NCBI RefSeq assembly: GCF_001591805.1
Contig: NZ_BCVP01000012.1
Span: 216,801 to 280,800 of the forward strand
Direction of reading: 5' to 3'
Origin: Neobacillus novalis NBRC 102450
GTDB taxonomy: Bacteria > Bacillota > Bacilli > Bacillales > Cytobacillaceae
Length of the DNA: 64,000 bases
Position 1 is the first letter of the stretch. Each line of letters starts with the position of its first letter. Under the pieces are notes generated by a model, which worked only from the letters and a program-made list of their open reading frames with translations, was not told the DNA's origin and searched no databases. The position numbers were made by a program, and so were the translations under genes. Below, piece by piece: positions 28,309 through 37,505 of this stretch.

Positions 28309-28918
28309 TCGTTTTTTTCATACTTTCCTTGTTTTCATGGATAATGACGTAATTATCTAAGTCCATTTGATAATTAAACATTTCTACTTCTAAAGGGCTA
28401 GGTTCCTCGTTTAACCTTTTCTTGAATACATGATTAAAAAACAGAATCATTCCAAGACCTAAACCAAGAGAATAAGGGATTTGAAAAAGTAATGGTTTTG
28501 CCTCTTTCTTACCGGTAATAATTGTATATATTTTTTCCTGCACACTTCTCATACTGACATCGTCATGAAAATTCATAATCGCCATCGCTGAACCAAAAAA
28601 TAAGAGAAACCATATTAACAGAAAAAAAGGAATAGAAACTCCTTTTTTCTTAAATGTTACTTCGATGATGGTTTGCGCAGGTCCGATTGTTTGAATCTCC
28701 AGTTCTCCAAACCTAGTGGTAATCATATTAATAACCTTCATGACATCAATAATGACAATATTCCGATCCGTTTGGGTTAACTGATGGACCATCATCGATT
28801 TTAAATTTGAGAGCACAGCTTCTGGGGCAATAATTTGGGCAACATCCTTTAATAGTACTTTTTCATCCGGCTTAGATTGAACACGATTCCGCATGCGAAT
28901 GTAGATTGTTTTTTCCAA
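28295..28918 (-). CDS. spoVAA: Stage V sporulation protein AA
   Basis: A 207-aa protein with a cytoplasmic N-terminal domain (about 1-90) and two membrane helices (about 100-120 and 145-165). The segments AIMNFHDDVSMR and FFNHVFKKRLNEEPSPLEVE match SpoVAA closely. I propose a TTG start (LEKTIYIRMRNRV, read as M) with GGAAGTG upstream because it aligns with the B. subtilis N-terminus; a GTG six codons upstream is also in frame. It is the first gene of the spoVA cluster. Confidence 0.9.
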   Translation of the reverse strand: MEKTIYIRMRNRVQSKPDEKVLLKDVAQIIAPEAVLSNLKSMMVHQLTQTDRNIVIIDVMKVINMITTRFGELEIQTIGPAQTIIEVTFKKKGVSIPFFLLIWFLLFFGSAMAIMNFHDDVSMRSVQEKIYTIITGKKEAKPLLFQIPYSLGLGLGMILFFNHVFKKRLNEEPSPLEVEMFNYQMDLDNYVIIHENKESMKKTNDDD

Positions 28919-28955
28919 TACATTCACTTCCCACACAATTATTTCCTCGTATAAG

Positions 28956-28962
28956 TAGTATG
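28956..28962 (-). promoter_or_regulatory. Possible sigma-G -10 element of spoVA
   Basis: CATACTA on the minus strand, about 38 bp before spoVAA, fits the sigma-G -10 consensus. I see no convincing -35 at the right distance. Confidence 0.35.
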
Positions 28963-29002
28963 GATAATTAGCCTATTTTTCATGTAAATTAAATAAAGAA
29001 AA

Positions 29003-29029
29003 CCGTATGGATTAGAGATCCATACGGTC
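29003..29029 (-). terminator. Terminator overlapping the end of sigF
   Basis: A perfect 10-bp stem CCGTATGGAT/ATCCATACGG includes the sigF stop codon and is followed by TTTTC on the minus strand. It separates spoIIA from spoVA. Confidence 0.75.
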
Positions 29030-29776
29030 CTTCATTTGCTGTAAAATCTTTTTTTCAAGCCTTGATACCTGAACCTGAGAAATCCCAAGCCTTAGAGCAA
29101 CCTCAGACTGGGTCTGGTCCTTATAATATCTTAAATAAACGATTAGTCTTTCTCGTTCATCCAAATCACGAATAGCTTCTTTTAAAGCAATTTTGTCAAA
29201 CCATTTTCCTTCATTGCCATCATCAATTTGGTCTAATAATGTAATCGGATCACCATCATTTTCATAAACCGTTTCATGAATGGATGAAGGTGTTCTACTT
29301 GCTTCCTGTGCAAGGATAACATCCTCTGGCGACAGCTCCAAATACTCTGAGATTTCGTTAACAGTCGGAGTTCTGCCGAAATTTTTTGATAACTCATCCT
29401 TCGCTTTGCGGATTTTGTTTCCCATTTCTTTCAGTGAGCGGCTGACCTTTACGGTTCCATCATCACGAATAAAGCGCTGGATTTCCCCAATAATCATTGG
29501 TACCGCATAAGTAGAAAACTTTACATCGTAGGAAAGATCAAATTTATCCACTGATTTTAACAACCCGATACAGCCGATTTGGAACAAATCATCAGGGTCA
29601 TATCCCCTGTTAAGAAAGCGCTGAACAACGGACCAGACGAGACGCATATTTTTTTCAACTATTAAATCTCTTGCATCTTGGTCGCCAGCTTGACTTTTTT
29701 TAATGAGTTCTTTAACCTCATGATCCTTTAGAAACGGTTGACTTTTTTCGTTCTTGACCTCCACATCCATCGGCAA
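29012..29776 (-). CDS. sigF: Forespore RNA polymerase sigma factor SigF (SpoIIAC)
   Basis: A 254-aa sigma-70 family factor, the first compartment-specific factor in the forespore. Region 2 has DLFQIGCIGLLKSVDKFDLS and YDVKFSTYAVPMIIGEIQR; region 3 has VSRSLKEMGNKIRKAKDEL; region 4 has DERERLIVYLRYYKDQTQSE and the helix-turn-helix GISQVQVSRLEKKIL. It follows spoIIAB by 6 bp. Its activity is known to be held in check by SpoIIAB and released by SpoIIAA. Confidence 0.97.
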   Translation of the reverse strand: MPMDVEVKNEKSQPFLKDHEVKELIKKSQAGDQDARDLIVEKNMRLVWSVVQRFLNRGYDPDDLFQIGCIGLLKSVDKFDLSYDVKFSTYAVPMIIGEIQRFIRDDGTVKVSRSLKEMGNKIRKAKDELSKNFGRTPTVNEISEYLELSPEDVILAQEASRTPSSIHETVYENDGDPITLLDQIDDGNEGKWFDKIALKEAIRDLDERERLIVYLRYYKDQTQSEVALRLGISQVQVSRLEKKILQQMKDRMDL

Positions 29777-29782
29777 GTCTCC

Positions 29783-30223
29783 TTAATTGCAAAGCATTTT
29801 GCTGGAATTTAAATGCTTCCGTAATTTAACCTCGGTTCCTCGACCTGGCTGTGTGAGAACCTCTACTTCATCCATGAAATTCTCCATGATGGTAAAACCC
29901 ATACCGGAGCGTTCTAAATCCGGCTTCGTTGTAAATAATGGCTGACGAGCTTCTTCCACATCGACAATTCCTTTTCCACTATCTTTAATTGTTATATCAA
30001 TCAAACTGTCCTCAATCGAAACTTGGATATAGACAATTCCATTTGGATTATTCTCATAACCATGAATGATTGCATTCGTCACGGCTTCGGAAACCACCGT
30101 TTTAATTTCGGTTAACTCATCCATAGTCGGATCAAGCTGGGCAATAAAGGCTGCAACGGTTACACGGGCAAATGATTCATTTTGACTTAAAGCACTGAAC
30201 TCGAGGCTCATTTCATTCTTCAT
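29783..30223 (-). CDS. spoIIAB: Anti-sigma-F factor and kinase SpoIIAB
   Basis: A 146-aa GHKL-type ATPase/serine kinase that binds SigF and phosphorylates SpoIIAA. The N box is [14 protein letters not shown], the G1 box is [14 protein letters not shown], and [16 protein letters not shown] forms the lid region. It is adjacent to spoIIAA with no gap and ends 6 bp before sigF, so the three are translated together. Confidence 0.97.
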   Translation of the reverse strand: MKNEMSLEFSALSQNESFARVTVAAFIAQLDPTMDELTEIKTVVSEAVTNAIIHGYENNPNGIVYIQVSIEDSLIDITIKDSGKGIVDVEEARQPLFTTKPDLERSGMGFTIMENFMDEVEVLTQPGRGTEVKLRKHLNSSKMLCN

Positions 30224-30574
30224 TCAGGCGACCCCCAATCTTTGCAATGCAAATTCCTCAGTCGGTTCCATTTTAATAATCTTAAATAAACCGGACATAT
30301 CGAATAATCTTTGTATTGCAGGGGAAATCGCACAAACGACCATTTCACCGTGCACCTGTTTGATTTGTTTGTATCTTCCTAAAATAACTCCTAATCCTGA
30401 GCTATCCATGAAAGAAAGGTGTTCCAGATTCAAGACAATATGACGGATATCATTTTTTTCAATAATGGCTGTCGCTTTTTCACGAAGGGTATCCGCTGTA
30501 TGATGGTCTAATTCACCACTTAAGCGAATAAGTAAAACGTCTTTTTTCGTTTCCAATTCAATGTTAAGACTCAC
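30224..30574 (-). CDS. spoIIAA: Anti-anti-sigma factor SpoIIAA
   Basis: A 116-aa STAS-domain protein that frees SigF from SpoIIAB when dephosphorylated. The phosphorylated Ser lies in [15 protein letters not shown] (the first or second Ser, equivalent to Ser58 of B. subtilis). It is the first gene of spoIIAA-AB-sigF, and the 0A box and sigma-H-like -10 lie upstream, as expected for a Spo0A/sigma-H operon. Confidence 0.97.
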   Translation of the reverse strand: MSLNIELETKKDVLLIRLSGELDHHTADTLREKATAIIEKNDIRHIVLNLEHLSFMDSSGLGVILGRYKQIKQVHGEMVVCAISPAIQRLFDMSGLFKIIKMEPTEEFALQRLGVA

Positions 30575-30660
30575 TATCCATAGGCCTCCTTAATCTGGTA
30601 TAGTGAGTCAATTCGCCTCTAGTGCGAGTATTTCCTTCTATAAATACAAAACTAGTTGTA

Positions 30661-30698
30661 ATTCGCTAAAAGAAGTGGACTTTTTCTCAGTTTCGACA
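30661..30698 (-). promoter_or_regulatory. spoIIA control region: 0A box and sigma-H-like -10
   Basis: Reading the minus strand, TGTCGAA (30692-30698) is a perfect Spo0A box, and AGCGAATTA around 30661 fits the sigma-H -10 (GAAT core). The -35 is not clear. Both sit within about 125 bp upstream of spoIIAA, as in B. subtilis. Confidence 0.6.
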
Positions 30699-30710
30699 AA
30701 CCGGAATGGT

Positions 30711-31886
30711 TTATTTCCCCCCAGCCTTGGTAAACATGCCAAATGAACGTTTATAAAGGTTCCACCAGCCTGCTTCCTTTACTTCTTTTTTCGCGACTAA
30801 AGGACTTTCGAGAATTACCTTGCCGTCCTTCATTAGCTTAATTGTTCCTACTTTGTCCCCTTTTGAAATGGGGGCTTTAAGATTTTTTTGCAGTTCAATT
30901 TTTTGTTCAACATCTTTTGTTTTTTCACCTTTTTTGGTCAGTAATGAAAGTGGTTCACTTGTTACGGCTTCGACAGACTTTTCTTTCCCTTTACTTACTT
31001 TTGCTTGACCAATGATTTGATTCCGCTTAAACATTGGGTGTGTCTGGTATTGGCTAAAGGCATAATTAAGCATTTTCGTTACTTGGGCATTTCGTTCCTT
31101 TGAAGTCGGCGAGCCAAAAACAACCGCAATTACACGCATGCCATCTTTTTGGGCCGTTGCTGTTAAACAATATTTTGCTTCAGCGGTAAACCCAGTTTTT
31201 AACCCGTCCACCCCTGGGTAAAAACGCACTAATTTATTGGTATTCACTAGCCAGAATTTTTTATCCGTATTTTCACGGAGGTAGGATTCATACATACCTG
31301 TAAATTTGGTAATCTCCTCATATTTCAGTAATTCTTTTGCCATCACAGCCATATCAGCTGCTGAGCTAAAATGTCCGCTTACCGGAAGGCCAGTTGTATT
31401 TTTAAAGAAGGTTTGCTTGAGGCCAAGTTCTTTTGCTTTATCATTCATCTTGTCCACAAAGGCTTCTTCAGACCCCGCAATTCTCTCGGCCATGGCAACA
31501 GACGCATCATTTCCTGAGCCGATGGCAATTCCTCGCAACATTTCCTTGGTCGTCATTTCTTCACCAGGTTCAAGGAAAATTTGTGAACCGCCCATCGAGG
31601 CTGCATACTCACTTGTACGGATTTTTTCATCCCAAGTAAGCTTTCCTTTATCGATTTCTTCCATGATCAAAAGCATGGTCATAATCTTTGTCATACTCGC
31701 CGGCGGCAGTTCTTCCTTACTATTTTTCTCGTAGAGGATTTTTCCGGTGTCACGCTCAATTAATATTGCAGATTTCACATTGCTGACAATATCAGCCGTC
31801 TTCTTTTCTTCAGCAGCAAAAGCCGATGGCCCCGCTAAACTTGTAAATAATATAAAAGTCATTAATAAAGAGACAAATCGTTTCAT
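30711..31886 (-). CDS. dacF: D-alanyl-D-alanine carboxypeptidase DacF
   Basis: A 391-aa forespore DD-carboxypeptidase that, with DacB, sets cortex cross-linking. The signal peptide is MKRFVSLLMTFILFTSLAGP to about residue 25. The S11 domain has SMTK (active Ser), SGN in IGSGNDASVAM and KTG in DGLKTGFTAEA; a C-terminal beta domain and an amphipathic anchor follow. I use the ATG at MKRF because GGAGG lies 8 nt upstream; MRMKRF two codons earlier is possible. Position directly upstream of spoIIA is as in B. subtilis. Confidence 0.93.
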   Translation of the reverse strand: MKRFVSLLMTFILFTSLAGPSAFAAEEKKTADIVSNVKSAILIERDTGKILYEKNSKEELPPASMTKIMTMLLIMEEIDKGKLTWDEKIRTSEYAASMGGSQIFLEPGEEMTTKEMLRGIAIGSGNDASVAMAERIAGSEEAFVDKMNDKAKELGLKQTFFKNTTGLPVSGHFSSAADMAVMAKELLKYEEITKFTGMYESYLRENTDKKFWLVNTNKLVRFYPGVDGLKTGFTAEAKYCLTATAQKDGMRVIAVVFGSPTSKERNAQVTKMLNYAFSQYQTHPMFKRNQIIGQAKVSKGKEKSVEAVTSEPLSLLTKKGEKTKDVEQKIELQKNLKAPISKGDKVGTIKLMKDGKVILESPLVAKKEVKEAGWWNLYKRSFGMFTKAGGK

Positions 31887-31972
31887 TCGCATAACCCTCC
31901 ATTCTTTATAGCCTCCATTTTTTCCAAAACAAACATTCTTATACAATTATTTCCTCTATTTTTAAGAAAAAA

Positions 31973-32019
31973 AGGGTGTCAGGCACTATGTGAAAAATTC
32001 ACATGGTGCCTGACACCCT
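31973..32019 (-). terminator. Long hairpin terminator after the deoB-pupG-pdp operon
   Basis: Two 22-bp arms, one mismatch, with a 3-nt loop (arm core GGGTGTCAGGCAC, other arm GTGCCTGACACCC), followed on the minus strand by TTTTTTTTCTT. It is unusually long and GC-rich for an intrinsic terminator, and looks like a member of a repeated intergenic hairpin family carrying GGTGTCAGGCACC. Confidence 0.85.
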
Positions 32020-32033
32020 AATTGACTATTTTT

Positions 32034-33338
32034 TTATTCGGTTATTTCTCCGTGAACAAGGATTGGTGCTTCTACTTTGGATGTGGAAATCTTGATATTT
32101 TCGTATAGCTTTTGTTTTACTTCATCCACGTTTTCAAAATTGCTGTAAATGGTTACTAATGATTCACCTTTTTTGACATGGTCGCCAATTTTCTTTCTTA
32201 GGACGAGGCCGACGGCTAAATCAATCACCGATTCCTTCGTTGCTCTTCCTGCTCCAAGGATCATCGCGGCTGTGCCAACTTCGTCTGCGATGATTTCAGA
32301 TACATAGCCGTCTTCTTTTGCCTCAAGTTCAAAAACATATTTTGCTTGCGGCATTTTTGCAGGATCGTCAACAATCGAGGCATCCCCGCCTTGAGAGCTC
32401 AAAAATACCTTTAATTTTTCAAGTGCGGAACCATCTTTTATCACATTTTCAAGCATTGTCCGTGCTTCTGCAAGGGAACCAGCCTTTTCAGCCAGGTAAA
32501 CCATATGGCTGCCAAGCGTTAAACAAAGCTCTGTTAAATCCTCAGGACCTTCCCCTTTTAAGGTATCAATCGCTTCCTTCACTTCAAGTGCATTTCCAAT
32601 TGCATAACCAAGCGGCTGGCTCATGTCAGAAATAACGGCCATTGTTCTTCTGCCGACATTGTTCCCAATCCGTACCATTGCCTTGGCCAATTCTTTGGAA
32701 TCATCTAGTGTCTTCATAAAGGCACCAGCACCTGTTTTAACATCAAGAACAATCGCATCAGCGCCAGCGGCAATCTTTTTACTCATAATCGAGCTGGCAA
32801 TCAACGGAATACTATCGACAGTTGCCGTTACATCCCTTAGTGAATATAGCTTTTTATCGGCAGGGGTTAAGTTCCCGCTTTGCCCAATGACTGCAATTTT
32901 ATTCGTATTTACAAGTTCAATAAATTCATCATTTTCAATTTCAACATGGAAGCCTTTGACCGCTTCTAATTTATCAATCGTTCCACCCGTATGGCCTAAG
33001 CCGCGGCCGGACATCTTGGCAATCGGAACATCTAATGCAGCAACAAGTGGTCCAAGAACAAGGGTTGTTGTGTCGCCAACCCCGCCTGTTGAATGTTTAT
33101 CGACTTTGATGCCTTCAATTTGCGATAAATCTATTTGATCTCCAGACTCAACCATTGCCATTGTTAAATCGGCTCTTTCTTTTTCGGTCATCCCTTTAAA
33201 AAAGATGGCCATTGTTAGGGCACTTACTTGATAATCTGGGATTGATCCATCTGTATAACCTGTAATAATAAAATTAATTTCTTCAGTTGATAGTTCGTGA
33301 CCGTCGCGTTTTTTCTCAATTAAGTCAACCATTCTCAT
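32034..33338 (-). CDS. pdp: Pyrimidine-nucleoside phosphorylase
   Basis: Catalyses phosphorolysis of uridine, thymidine and deoxyuridine to the base and (deoxy)ribose-1-phosphate. This 434-aa thymidine/pyrimidine phosphorylase family enzyme shows the phosphate-binding [20 protein letters not shown] (about 80-100) and [17 protein letters not shown], plus [16 protein letters not shown]. The start [10 protein letters not shown] follows B. subtilis Pdp; a GTG four codons upstream is also in frame. It is the third gene of deoB-pupG-pdp, so salvage of purine and pyrimidine nucleosides is joined to phosphopentomutase. Confidence 0.95.
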   Translation of the reverse strand: MRMVDLIEKKRDGHELSTEEINFIITGYTDGSIPDYQVSALTMAIFFKGMTEKERADLTMAMVESGDQIDLSQIEGIKVDKHSTGGVGDTTTLVLGPLVAALDVPIAKMSGRGLGHTGGTIDKLEAVKGFHVEIENDEFIELVNTNKIAVIGQSGNLTPADKKLYSLRDVTATVDSIPLIASSIMSKKIAAGADAIVLDVKTGAGAFMKTLDDSKELAKAMVRIGNNVGRRTMAVISDMSQPLGYAIGNALEVKEAIDTLKGEGPEDLTELCLTLGSHMVYLAEKAGSLAEARTMLENVIKDGSALEKLKVFLSSQGGDASIVDDPAKMPQAKYVFELEAKEDGYVSEIIADEVGTAAMILGAGRATKESVIDLAVGLVLRKKIGDHVKKGESLVTIYSNFENVDEVKQKLYENIKISTSKVEAPILVHGEITE

Positions 33339-33371
33339 CTTTATCACCACTTCATTATATTATTAGTCCAT

Positions 33372-34193
33372 TTATTTTGCGATATCTTTTACAATTTCTT
33401 TTACGTATGAAAGGAAATCTGCTTTTACTTTTTCAGTTGTTTCAATTACTTCATCATGTGTTAACGGCTGATCTAGAATGCCTGCTGCCATATTGGAAAT
33501 ACAAGAAATACCAAGAACTTTCATTCCGCTGTGGCGGGCAACGATTACCTCCGGCACAGTAGACATTCCCACGGCATCACCGCCCATTCCGCGAATCATC
33601 CGAATTTCTGCCGGTGTTTCATATACAGGTCCAGGATTCCCGAAATAGACGCCTTCTTTAACATTAATATTTAAGCGGGCTGCAATCTCTCTAGCAGCTA
33701 TCCGTAAATCTTTGGTATACGCCTCTGACATATCAGGGAAGCGGACACCGTAACGAGAATCATTCGGACCAATTAACGGATTCGTTCCCATATTATTAAT
33801 ATGGTCGGTAATTAGCATTAAATCACCAGGTTCGAAGCTTTCATTTACGCCGCCGGCTGCATTGGTAACAATCAGCATGCCAACGCCCAGCTCTTTCATG
33901 ACACGAACTGGGAATGTTACTTTATCCATACTATATCCTTCATAGAAATGGAAACGACCTTGCATGGCAACAACCTCTACCCCATTTAGTACTCCAAATA
34001 CGAGCTGTCCTGCATGACCTTCAACTGTTGATATTGGGAAATCTGGTATCTCGTTGTATGGTATTTTAACAGGATTCTCAATTTCATCCGCTAAAACGCC
34101 TAAACCAGATCCTAAGATTAAGCCAATTTTTGGCGTATTAGCATACCTGGCTTTTAAAAAACCAGCAGCATTTTCGATTTTCTCTGTGTTCAA
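33372..34193 (-). CDS. pupG: Purine-nucleoside phosphorylase PupG
   Basis: A 273-aa trimeric-type purine nucleoside phosphorylase cleaving guanosine and inosine-type nucleosides to base and pentose-1-phosphate. Phosphate- and base-binding motifs are visible in [55 protein letters not shown] and the HTVPEV-like [16 protein letters not shown]. It starts 2 bp after deoB ends. Confidence 0.95.
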   Translation of the reverse strand: MNTEKIENAAGFLKARYANTPKIGLILGSGLGVLADEIENPVKIPYNEIPDFPISTVEGHAGQLVFGVLNGVEVVAMQGRFHFYEGYSMDKVTFPVRVMKELGVGMLIVTNAAGGVNESFEPGDLMLITDHINNMGTNPLIGPNDSRYGVRFPDMSEAYTKDLRIAAREIAARLNINVKEGVYFGNPGPVYETPAEIRMIRGMGGDAVGMSTVPEVIVARHSGMKVLGISCISNMAAGILDQPLTHDEVIETTEKVKADFLSYVKEIVKDIAK

Positions 34194-34195
34194 GG

Positions 34196-35386
34196 TTATT
34201 CCCCCTTAAGTTCTTTTAAAAAGCTTTTACCGTAGTTCGGCATTTTCACATTAAAGTTTTCCGCGACGGTTGCCCCAAGGTCGGCAAAGGTTTCTCGTAA
34301 AGGAAGCTCTTTTCCTTTCGCCATACTCTTAGAGTAAACAAGCAATGGAACATATTCACGTGTATGGTCTGTGCCAGGCGCAACTGGATCATTTCCGTGG
34401 TCTGCGGTAATCATTAACAGATCGTCTTCTTTCATTTTCGCAAACACTTCAGGCAGACGGGCATCATATTCTTCCAGGGCATGTCCGTATCCTTCCGGGT
34501 CACGGCGATGGCCATATAACGCATCAAAATCAACAAGGTTGACAAAGCTGATCCCTGTGAAATCCATATCAAAGGTTTCAACAAGCTTATCCATACCATC
34601 CATATTAGAAACCGTGCGTAAAGACTGGGTAACGCCTTCACCATCATAAATATCAGAAATTTTCCCGATGGCAATGACATCGAATCCTGAATCTTTCAAT
34701 TCACTCATAACCGTTCGGTCAAACGGTTTTAAAGCATAATCGTGACGGTTTGGAGTCCGTTTAAAGTTCCCTGGTTCACCCAAGAATGGCCGGGCAATGA
34801 TTCGGCCTACCATATATTTTTCATCAAGTGTTAATTCACGAGCTATTTTACAAATATTATAAAGCTCATCAAGTGGAACAATTTCCTCATGGGCAGCGAT
34901 TTGAAGTACGGAGTCAGCTGACGTATAGACAATCAACGCGCCTGTTTTCATATGCTCTTCTCCAAGCTCAACAAGGATTTCTGTTCCGCTTGCAGGTTTA
35001 TTGCCAATTATTTTTCGGCCGGTGCGTTTTTCTAATTCTGAAAGCAGCTCTTCCGGAAAACCATCTGGGAATACGCGGAAAGGCGTTTGAATGTTTAAGC
35101 CCATGATTTCCCAGTGCCCAGTCATCGTATCTTTCCCGTTAGAAGCCTCCATCATTTTTGTATAAAAAGCTAACGGCTTTGCTGCTTTTTCAATTCCCTT
35201 GATTTCACGAATATTGCTTAAGCCTAGCTTACCCATATTTGGCATGTTAAGACCGTTCATTCTTTCAGCAATATGTCCATAGGTATCCGCACCCTTGTCG
35301 CCAAACTTTTCTGCATCCGGTGCCTCCCCAATACCGACTGAATCCATTACGATGATAAAAATACGTTTATATGTACTTGCAGCCAT
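34196..35386 (-). CDS. deoB: Phosphopentomutase DeoB (Drm)
   Basis: Interconverts (deoxy)ribose-1-phosphate and 5-phosphate, feeding nucleoside sugars to central metabolism. This 396-aa alkaline-phosphatase superfamily enzyme has metal ligands in [13 protein letters not shown], the phospho-Thr region [12 protein letters not shown], and [20 protein letters not shown]. The start MAASTYK has a strong ribosome site (AGGAGGAAG), and I reject a 28-residue upstream extension. A cre-like site lies 20-35 bp upstream. It is the first gene of the nucleoside operon. Confidence 0.95.
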   Translation of the reverse strand: MAASTYKRIFIIVMDSVGIGEAPDAEKFGDKGADTYGHIAERMNGLNMPNMGKLGLSNIREIKGIEKAAKPLAFYTKMMEASNGKDTMTGHWEIMGLNIQTPFRVFPDGFPEELLSELEKRTGRKIIGNKPASGTEILVELGEEHMKTGALIVYTSADSVLQIAAHEEIVPLDELYNICKIARELTLDEKYMVGRIIARPFLGEPGNFKRTPNRHDYALKPFDRTVMSELKDSGFDVIAIGKISDIYDGEGVTQSLRTVSNMDGMDKLVETFDMDFTGISFVNLVDFDALYGHRRDPEGYGHALEEYDARLPEVFAKMKEDDLLMITADHGNDPVAPGTDHTREYVPLLVYSKSMAKGKELPLRETFADLGATVAENFNVKMPNYGKSFLKELKGE

Positions 35387-35405
35387 CAATTCTTCCTCCT
35401 TTGAA

Positions 35406-35421
35406 TAGAAAACGTTTGCAA
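35406..35421 (-). promoter_or_regulatory. cre site upstream of deoB
   Basis: TTGCAAACGTTTTCTA on the minus strand fits the CcpA consensus WTGNAARCGNWWWCA with one mismatch. It lies 20-35 bp before the deoB start, where CcpA binding would block transcription. Confidence 0.65.
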
Positions 35422-35603
35422 ATAAGACCACCATGCCAATGTCCTGAGCTGGAAAATTCTCAAAGTACAAACCTTCTTACATTAAAAAAACAATGCGCAA
35501 CCATATGTTGCCCTGTTGAAATGAGATTAACCAAAAAAAGTGAATTTATTTGTCAGAAGTCTGACATCTCTATTTTACTAAATCTCTGCGAAATTACAAG
35601 AAA

Positions 35604-35630
35604 AAAGCCGCCAAAATTTTCAGCTGCTTT
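35604..35630 (-). terminator. Terminator after yqzK-xerD
   Basis: A minus-strand hairpin AAAGCAGC/GCGGCTTT with one mismatch, followed by TTTTC, downstream of xerD. The interval 35387-35669 otherwise holds the deoB leader with its cre. Confidence 0.55.
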
Positions 35631-35669
35631 TTAACATTTTTGTGAATGTACTCAAAAACTAGCATTCTC

Positions 35670-36563
35670 TTAAGCTCGCGGATGAAATTTACGATAGACA
35701 TCCTTTAATCTGGTTTTTGTCACATTGGTATATATTTGTGTTGTTGAGATATCTGCGTGACCTAACATTTCTTGAACAGCTCTTAGATCAGCGCCATTTT
35801 CTAATAAATGTGTGGCAAAGGAATGCCGAAGGGTATGGGGTGTAAGCTCTTTTTCAATTCCGGCTTCGTTTGTTACCTTTTTTAAAATTTTCCAAAATCC
35901 TTGCCGGGTTAGGCGCCTACCTTGGTGGTTTAAAAACAAAGCGTTATCGTGATGCTGTTTCGCAACAAAATGCGGCCTTCCACTTTCGAGAAATTGCTTG
36001 ATGGCATCGGATGCTGTTTGTCCCAATGGAATGATACGCTCTTTGTTTCCATTGCTGATACAACGGACAAAACCCATGGTAAGGTGGACATGTTCAATAT
36101 CAAGGCCAATTAATTCGCTGACACGCATTCCTGTCGCATAAAGGAGTTCAAGCATCGCCTTATCCCTCATGCCATAATGGTCATTTTGCTTTGGTGCATT
36201 CAAAAGCTTCTCCACTTCCTGTAAACTCAATACTTTCGGAATCGACCTTTCATGTCTTGGCGGTTCGATAAGGACGGACGGGTCTTGCTCTGCTGCTTTA
36301 TCCCGTAATAAAAATTGATGAAACGCCCGAATAGAGGCAACGTGTCTTGCTATTGTTTTTGAGGATTTTCCCTGTTCTTTTAAGAAACTTAAAAAATGAA
36401 CAATATGAACACGCTGTACATTATTTAGAGACAGGATGGACTCCCTATTTTTTAAATAATGAAGATAGTTTTTTAAATCCCGCTCATAGGACGTGATTGT
36501 ATTGTTAGCTAAACCTCTTTCAGCTAGCAGGTATTGCAAAAAATTCCTTAATTGATCTTCCAT
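35670..36563 (-). CDS. xerD: Site-specific tyrosine recombinase XerD
   Basis: A 297-aa recombinase that with XerC resolves chromosome dimers at dif. The N-terminal SAM-like domain (about 1-85) is followed by the catalytic domain with Arg in [14 protein letters not shown], the HxxR pair in [19 protein letters not shown], the second His in [16 protein letters not shown] and the nucleophilic Tyr in that last motif. Its position directly after yqzK and near fur is that of ripX/xerD in B. subtilis. Confidence 0.96.
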   Translation of the reverse strand: MEDQLRNFLQYLLAERGLANNTITSYERDLKNYLHYLKNRESILSLNNVQRVHIVHFLSFLKEQGKSSKTIARHVASIRAFHQFLLRDKAAEQDPSVLIEPPRHERSIPKVLSLQEVEKLLNAPKQNDHYGMRDKAMLELLYATGMRVSELIGLDIEHVHLTMGFVRCISNGNKERIIPLGQTASDAIKQFLESGRPHFVAKQHHDNALFLNHQGRRLTRQGFWKILKKVTNEAGIEKELTPHTLRHSFATHLLENGADLRAVQEMLGHADISTTQIYTNVTKTRLKDVYRKFHPRA

Positions 36564-36568
36564 CGCAT

Positions 36569-36799
36569 TTACTCCCCATTTAAATAAAACAACATCAGCC
36601 GATCCAACAAGGAAGAACTTTTTTCATTTACTGCATTCGAGACCTTTACCGCAGATCCTTCCGGTTCATCATAGCGATGATAATTTTGATATTCTTCAGA
36701 TACCCACATGATACCATAATAAAAGAGAATCGTGCATCCAGTGAATATAATAAAAACCTTTAAGGTTTTTAGTGCAGCTTTGATAAAAGAAATCATCAT
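36569..36799 (-). CDS. yqzK: DUF4227 small membrane protein YqzK
   Basis: A 76-aa protein with one transmembrane helix (about residues 10-32, [20 protein letters not shown]) and a short polar tail ending [12 protein letters not shown], matching the YqzK/DUF4227 family. The function is unknown. It ends 5 bp before xerD, so the two are co-transcribed. Confidence 0.85.
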   Translation of the reverse strand: MMISFIKAALKTLKVFIIFTGCTILFYYGIMWVSEEYQNYHRYDEPEGSAVKVSNAVNEKSSSLLDRLMLFYLNGE

Positions 36800-36900
36800 A
36801 CTTCCCCCATATATTCGTTTATCTATTTAAAGGTATGCCAAAATGTACAAGTTTTATACCTTTTCATAGGGAAAAGAGGGAATTTACTTGTAAAATAAAA

Positions 36901-36922
36901 AGCCCTTTATCATTAAAAGGAC
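36901..36922 (-). terminator. Terminator after fur
   Basis: A minus-strand hairpin AGTCCTTT/AAAGGGCT followed by TTTTTATTTT. Confidence 0.6.
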
Positions 36923-36932
36923 TTGGTATTCG

Positions 36933-37397
36933 TTATTCGGTTTTTTCTTCCTCATTATCTTTATCCTGACAACGGTAACAAATCCCATGAAAGGTTAGGC
37001 GATGATCTTTTATTTTAAAATTCCATCTTCGTTCAACTACTTCTTCCACATCTTCAAGTAAATCTTCCTGAATTTCATCAACGGCACCACATTCAATGCA
37101 AACAAGATGGTGATGGAAATGGGCGGCGCCCTCCTGGCGAAGATCGTAGCGGGAAACTCCATCCCCAAAATTAATTTTATCGACAATTTTTAATTCTGTT
37201 AGTAATTCCAGTGTTCGATAAACAGTTGCTAAACCAATTTCTGGCGATTTTTCTTTTACAAGGAGGTACACATCTTCCGCACTTAAATGATCCTCTTCAT
37301 TTTCTAGCAACACTCGAACGGTTGCTTCACGCTGAGGTGTTAGTTTATAACTTGCTGAATGCAGCTGTTTCTTAATTCTATCAATTCTAGTTTCCAT
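36933..37397 (-). CDS. fur: Ferric uptake regulator Fur
   Basis: A 154-aa iron-responsive repressor of iron uptake genes. The N-terminal winged helix contains LTPQREATVRVLLENEEDH and GLATVYRTLELLTEL; the regulatory metal site is in HFHHHLVCIECGAVDEI and the structural zinc Cys in HGICYRCQ. I assign Fur rather than PerR or Zur from location (between yqzK/xerD and spoIIM, as in B. subtilis) and the HHHLVC pattern. The promoter TTGAAT-16-TATAAT lies 35-60 bp upstream. Confidence 0.94.
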   Translation of the reverse strand: METRIDRIKKQLHSASYKLTPQREATVRVLLENEEDHLSAEDVYLLVKEKSPEIGLATVYRTLELLTELKIVDKINFGDGVSRYDLRQEGAAHFHHHLVCIECGAVDEIQEDLLEDVEEVVERRWNFKIKDHRLTFHGICYRCQDKDNEEEKTE

Positions 37398-37430
37398 TCT
37401 GAGGTCCCTCCCTCGCCACTGTTAATTCTC

Positions 37431-37458
37431 ATTATAACAGATGAGAAAAGAGATTCAA
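37431..37458 (-). promoter_or_regulatory. Promoter of fur with PerR-like box
   Basis: On the minus strand TTGAAT (37453-37458), 16 bp, TATAAT (37431-37436). A 15-bp stretch over the -10 (37423-37437, TTATAATGAGAATTA) matches the PerR/Fur-type inverted repeat TTATAATNATTATAA at 11-12 positions, mainly in one half. fur is PerR-controlled in B. subtilis; here the operator is only a suggestion. Confidence 0.5.
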
Positions 37459-37505
37459 AATAAAATTATTACAAACAAGTGTTTATATTTTATATTATAT
37501 AATAA

